Source: Terriglobales bacterium
Lineage (GTDB): Bacteria; Acidobacteriota; Terriglobia; Terriglobales; Acidobacteriaceae
Reading direction: 5' to 3'
DNA length: 64,000 nt
Assembly: GCA_015655585.1 (NCBI GenBank)
Contig: JAATEV010000109.1
Location: 28,402 to 92,401 of the forward strand
Part shown: positions 60,989-64,000 of the stretch, piece after piece
Numbering within the stretch: position 1 is the stretch's first letter
How the letters are laid out: every line of letters starts with the position of its first letter
Made by a program: the position numbers and the translations under genes
The notes under the pieces: generated by a model
What the model was told of the DNA's origin: nothing
What the model saw: the letters and a program-made list of their open reading frames with translations, nothing else
The model's database searches: none

Positions 60989-61891
60989 TTACTGGCCGGG
61001 AACGTAGGACTCTAAGAACCGGGCCAGCGGCTCGGCTTTCGGGCTCCAGCCTAAGCGGCGGGCGTTTGCGGCTTCGACGATGCTGTTGGCGGCGGCTCCG
61101 TAGCGGCCAAGATCGCCTGCCTGCGCGATCAGGGCTTCGATGGGGATGCTTACGGTCTTGCCGCCGAAGCCCTGGGTGCTGGCGATCAGTTCCGCGATCT
61201 CCTTGAACGAAGCGTCGCCGTTTTCGGCGTAGAAGAGAGAGCCGGAGGGAGCTTTCTCGATCGCCAGCAGGTAGAGGTCGGCGAGGTCGGCGATGTGAAC
61301 GTTGGAGTAGCGGTTGAGGCCCTTGCCGAAGTAGGCGGCAGCGCCGACCTGGCGGGAGAAGGCGATGAGCTGCGGGAGTTGCTCGCTCTCTTTGTGGAGG
61401 CCTCGCCCGCGTCCGTAGATCATCGAGGGCGCAATGACGATGGTTCGGATGCCCTGGGGGATGCCAGCTTCGCGGACGAGCCGGTGCATCCGCACACGAG
61501 GCTGCCGGAAGGGGACGGCTTCGAAGCAGGTGTCTTCGTTGAAGCGCGTGGGTGATGCGTATTCGCCGTCGGCCTGGTCGTTTACGATGCCCGAGCCGCT
61601 GGTGTGGATGAGGAACTTGCCGCTCTTTGCGAGGGCCGCGATGAAGACCTCAAGGATGCCTTCGTGGTCGGCACTGGCCGTGTGGATGACTCCATCGGCC
61701 TGTTGGGACGCGGTGGTGAGGATGTCGTGGTCGCTGAGCGAGCCGAGGACCGGCTCGATGCCGAGCTGTTTGAGCTGGGAGGCCTTCTCTTCGGTGCGGA
61801 CGAGTCCGGTGATGCTGTGCCCTGCGCGGAGCAGGCGCTCCGCGACGGAGCCGCCGATGTATCCGGTCGCTCCTGTAATAAATATTTTCAT
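60989..61891 (-). CDS. NAD-dependent epimerase/dehydratase family protein
   Basis: An extended SDR of 300 residues with MKIFITGATGYIGGSVAERLL as N-terminus (glycine motif GATGYIG), HTASADHEGILEVFI, LIHTSGSGIVND and IRTIVIAPSMIYG. The usual YxxxK is not obvious (the region reads RMHRLVRE), so catalysis may follow the NmrA-like or atypical route. ATG 61891 has GGAGA upstream; longer frames run through the regulatory region. It is the first gene of a three-gene operon (this, PRISE reductase, GGDEF) and is divergent from a TetR regulator, which probably controls it. Confidence 0.85.
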   Translation of the reverse strand: MKIFITGATGYIGGSVAERLLRAGHSITGLVRTEEKASQLKQLGIEPVLGSLSDHDILTTASQQADGVIHTASADHEGILEVFIAALAKSGKFLIHTSGSGIVNDQADGEYASPTRFNEDTCFEAVPFRQPRVRMHRLVREAGIPQGIRTIVIAPSMIYGRGRGLHKESEQLPQLIAFSRQVGAAAYFGKGLNRYSNVHIADLADLYLLAIEKAPSGSLFYAENGDASFKEIAELIASTQGFGGKTVSIPIEALIAQAGDLGRYGAAANSIVEAANARRLGWSPKAEPLARFLESYVPGQ

Positions 61892-61923
61892 GCTGGGTCT
61901 CCGTGGCGGACTGGTGCCTGCCA

Positions 61924-62004
61924 TTCCTGTTGAAGATGTACTCCGTATATCTTCAACAGGAACACTGTACATCTTCAGAGAAAACTCCGTCAAGGTGTAC
62001 AGTG
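61924..62004. promoter_or_regulatory. Nested inverted repeats, TetR operator region
   Basis: TTCCTGTTGAAGAT (61924-61937) is exactly complementary to ATCTTCAACAGGAA (61949-61962). GAAGATGTAC (61932-61941) is also complementary to GTACATCTTC (61967-61976), and CACTGTACA (61963-61971) to TGTACAGTG (61996-62004). All lie between the divergent epimerase and TetR starts and are likely overlapping operator sites. Confidence 0.72.
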
Positions 62005-62010
62005 ATACTG

Positions 62011-62577
62011 ATGCCGTATCCCGCAAAAACCGACCGCGCGGCGATTCTTGCCGCCGCTTTTGAGCAGGTGGAGAACGAGGGGATTCAGAAGATGTCCCTG
62101 CGTGGGCTTGCCTCTATGCTGGGGCTTGCGCCGAATGCGCTGTATCGCTATTTTGAGGACCGGGCGGCTCTGGAGTCCGCTCTCCATGCGGAGACGGCGC
62201 GGCGGCTGCACCAGACGCTGCTGCGAGCCGTTGGTACGAAGAGTCCGGTAGAGGCGATTCGGGCGATGGCGCAGGAATATCGCCGTTTTGCGCGTGAACA
62301 CAGGCATCTTTGCGAGATGATGGCAGCTTCTGGTGCGCCTTGTCCTGAAGATGAGCAGGTGCATGAGGAGCTGTGGGAGTTTGTTGTTGGGCGGGTGGCG
62401 CTGGTTACGTCTGAGAAATATGCGCGGGAGGCTACGGTGGCTCTATGGGCGTATCTTCAAGGAATCATTGCACTTGAGACCGATCAGGCGTTCAATGAGA
62501 GGAGACCTGCCAGCGGGATCGAGTTCGGGCTGGAGGCCTGGATCAGCGCCGCGCAAGCCACGATTTTGGAGCGGTAG
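62011..62577 (+). CDS. TetR family regulator with WHG-like C-terminal domain
   Basis: The protein has 188 residues from ATG 62011. The N-terminal HTH (about 8-55) has AAAFEQVENEGIQKMSLRGLASMLGLAPNALYRYFEDRAALE in the family pattern (landmarks LRGLASMLGL and NALYRYFEDR). The ligand domain has LHQTLLRAV, MAQEYRRFAREH and the end ALWAYLQGIIALETDQAF, as in the WHG group of TetR regulators. It is divergent from the reductase operon with strong operator repeats in the shared region, so it very likely represses that operon and itself. Confidence 0.88.
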   Translation: MPYPAKTDRAAILAAAFEQVENEGIQKMSLRGLASMLGLAPNALYRYFEDRAALESALHAETARRLHQTLLRAVGTKSPVEAIRAMAQEYRRFAREHRHLCEMMAASGAPCPEDEQVHEELWEFVVGRVALVTSEKYAREATVALWAYLQGIIALETDQAFNERRPASGIEFGLEAWISAAQATILER

Positions 62578-62619
62578 CATCCGGTTTTTGGGGGGTGGCT
62601 GCTGGTTTTTTGTGGGTGG

Positions 62620-62660
62620 AATGCAGAAAAGCCCGGAGCTTGTCCGGGCTTTTCTGCATT
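62620..62660. terminator. Bidirectional terminator hairpin
   Basis: An exact 18-base inverted repeat (62620-62637 and 62643-62660) around the loop GCTTG. The core GCCCGGA/TCCGGGC is flanked by AAAA and TTTT, so it works in both directions, ending the TetR gene and the fabF operon. Confidence 0.9.
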
Positions 62661-62677
62661 GCAATGCTGGGGCTGGG

Positions 62678-63928
62678 CTATTCGGTCCAGCGTTTGAAGA
62701 TGAGAGAGCCGTTGGTGCCGCCGAAGCCGAAGGAGTTCGAGAGAGCGTAGTCGATCTTCGCGGGCTGCGGCTTATTGGGCACGTAGTTGAGGCGGCACTC
62801 GGGATCGGCCTCGACGAGGTTCATGGTCGGCGGGGCGATCTGGTGCTGCATGGCCATGATGGTGATGCCCGCTTCAAGTCCGCCCGCGCCGCCTAAGAGA
62901 TGGCCGGTCATGGACTTGGTGGAGCTGACCAACAGCTTGTGGTTGGTGGCGCGCTCGCCGAAGACGTTCTCGATGGCCTTGGATTCCAGGGCATCGCCGA
63001 GAGGCGTCGAGGTGGCGTGGGCGTTGACGTAGTCGATCTGGTCGGGCGAGAGTCCGGCGACCTTGAGGGCGTGCTTCATGGAGCGGTAGCAGCCTTCGCC
63101 CTCGGGAGCCATGCCGGTCATGTGGAAGGCGTCGGCGGAGAGACCGTAGCCGACGATCTCGGCGAGGATCTTGGCCCCGCGAGCTTTGGCGAACTCCAGC
63201 TCTTCGAGGATAAGGATGCCCGCGCCTTCACCGACGACGAATCCGTCGCGGTCCTTGTCGAAGGGACGGCTGGCGTGCGCGGGGTCTTCGTTGCGGGTGG
63301 AGAGGGCGCGCATGGCGGCGAAGCCTGCGACGCCGAGCGGGGTGATGGAAGCCTCGGTGCCTCCGGCGATCATGGCGTCGGCGTCGCCGCGCTGGATCGT
63401 GCGGAAGGCGTCGCCGATGGCGTGGGCCGAGGTGGTGCAGGCGGTGGCGGTGGCCTCGTTGGGGCCGCGCGCGCCGTACCGGATGGATACGTGGCCGGCG
63501 GCGAGGTTCACGATAGAGCCGGGAATGAAGAAGGGCGAGACCTTGCGTGGGCCGCCGGAGAGCAGGTTGGAGTGCTCGCGCTCGATGACGTCGAAGCCGC
63601 CGATGCCGGAGCCGATGTGGACGCCAACATTATCGCGGTTGCTCTCATCGACCTTGAGTGCGGCCTGCTCCATGGCCTCGGCCGAGGCGGCGAGGGCGAA
63701 GTGGATGAAGCGGCCCATCTTGCGGGCCTCTTTTTTATCGATGAAGAGAAGGGGGTCGAAGTCTTTGACCTCGGCGGCAAAGCGGACAGGGTGGCCGGTG
63801 AGATCGAAGGCTTTGATCTCAGCCATGCCACTGCGGCCAGCCATAAGGCCTTCCCAGAGCTCAGGGGCGGTTTTGCCGACCCCGCAGATCAGGCCGAGGC
63901 CGGTAACGACGACGCGACGTTGCTCCAT
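62678..63928 (-). CDS. fabF: 3-oxoacyl-ACP synthase II
   Basis: FabF elongates acyl-ACP by condensing it with malonyl-ACP. The 416-residue protein has the Cys-His-His triad at Cys164 (TACTTSAHA), His304 (NAHATSTPLGD) and His343 (MTGHLLGGAGG), plus the VVVTGLG start and GFGGTNGSLIF end. The stretch after the catalytic Cys is TTSAHA rather than the more usual SSSAHA. It follows acpP by three bases, the standard acpP-fabF pair of fatty acid synthesis. Confidence 0.95.
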   Translation of the reverse strand: MEQRRVVVTGLGLICGVGKTAPELWEGLMAGRSGMAEIKAFDLTGHPVRFAAEVKDFDPLLFIDKKEARKMGRFIHFALAASAEAMEQAALKVDESNRDNVGVHIGSGIGGFDVIEREHSNLLSGGPRKVSPFFIPGSIVNLAAGHVSIRYGARGPNEATATACTTSAHAIGDAFRTIQRGDADAMIAGGTEASITPLGVAGFAAMRALSTRNEDPAHASRPFDKDRDGFVVGEGAGILILEELEFAKARGAKILAEIVGYGLSADAFHMTGMAPEGEGCYRSMKHALKVAGLSPDQIDYVNAHATSTPLGDALESKAIENVFGERATNHKLLVSSTKSMTGHLLGGAGGLEAGITIMAMQHQIAPPTMNLVEADPECRLNYVPNKPQPAKIDYALSNSFGFGGTNGSLIFKRWTE

Positions 63929-63931
63929 TTT

Positions 63932-64000
63932 TTACTTTGCCGCCTTCTGGTTCTTTTCGATGTAGTCGACGGCGTCTTTGACGGTCTTGATCTTCTCGGC
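63932..64000 (-). CDS. acpP: Acyl carrier protein, 3' end
   Basis: Only the last 22 codons lie in the window. They read KIKTVKDAVDYIEKNQKAAK after two further residues, the final helix of bacterial acyl carrier protein. It is partial at the right edge; the phosphopantetheine Ser lies outside. It is upstream of fabF in the same operon. Confidence 0.88.
   Translation of the reverse strand, partial: AEKIKTVKDAVDYIEKNQKAAK

Noticed and set aside
1..64000. CRISPR arrays, tRNA and rRNA genes, prophage or integrase genes
   Set aside because: The dispersed repeats are not regularly spaced, and no tRNA-like T-loop and acceptor pair, rRNA segment or phage gene was recognised on reading both strands.

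Overview
The window looks like chromosomal DNA of a GC-rich soil bacterium of the Acidobacteriota, class Terriglobia (Granulicella/Terriglobus/Edaphobacter type). Three markers point there: a TIGR03435-type protein (18.1 kb), an ADOP 'acidobacterial duplicated orphan permease' (30-32.5 kb, frameshifted), and several lone MacB/FtsX-type permeases. LpxC, TonB/ExbB/ExbD/ExbD, YajC-SecD-SecF and lipoproteins show a Gram-negative envelope. No phage, plasmid, CRISPR or complete IS was found, and no rRNA or tRNA gene was recognised.

Layout. 0-8 kb: a HTH regulator with a degenerate S24-like domain, an AsmA protein, a CPBP protease homologue without its catalytic glutamate, a secreted M28 peptidase and a CPA2 antiporter. 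8-17 kb: DsbA-like oxidoreductase, panC, panB, two convergent L,D-transpeptidases, an AT-richer secreted protein, an unlisted 57-residue membrane protein, an AraC regulator and coaBC; panB, panC and coaBC are three steps of the pantothenate-CoA route. 17-29 kb: ruvA, TIGR03435 protein, RNase P RNA, a methyltransferase, two MacB-type permeases, an HpnI-type glycosyltransferase overlapping an ArnT-type glycosyltransferase tail to tail, an M20 peptidase, lpxC and folK. 29-46 kb: the broken ADOP permease, a large membrane protein, a DUF2252 protein, a SulP transporter, a multicopper oxidase, a phospholipase C/acid phosphatase lipoprotein, tgt, a LuxR-type regulator and a UPF0303 protein. 46-55 kb: yajC-secD-secF, tonB-exbB-exbD-exbD, a LolCD-like ABC permease/ATPase pair and a TPR lipoprotein, all on +. 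55-62.6 kb: three TetR regulators, two of them divergent from SDR or epimerase genes with clear palindromic operators, plus a diguanylate cyclase at the end of one of these operons. 62.6-64 kb: fabF and the 3' end of acpP.

Two features stand out at larger scale. First, strand composition flips sharply near 17.2 kb, from C-rich to G-rich on the + strand, whatever the direction of the genes. Second, the intergenic gaps hold several families of dispersed, hairpin-forming repeats. These include a 156-bp element with 15-bp terminal inverted repeats, a family that begins exactly at stop codons, and composite repeat blocks near 29.4 and 34.2 kb.
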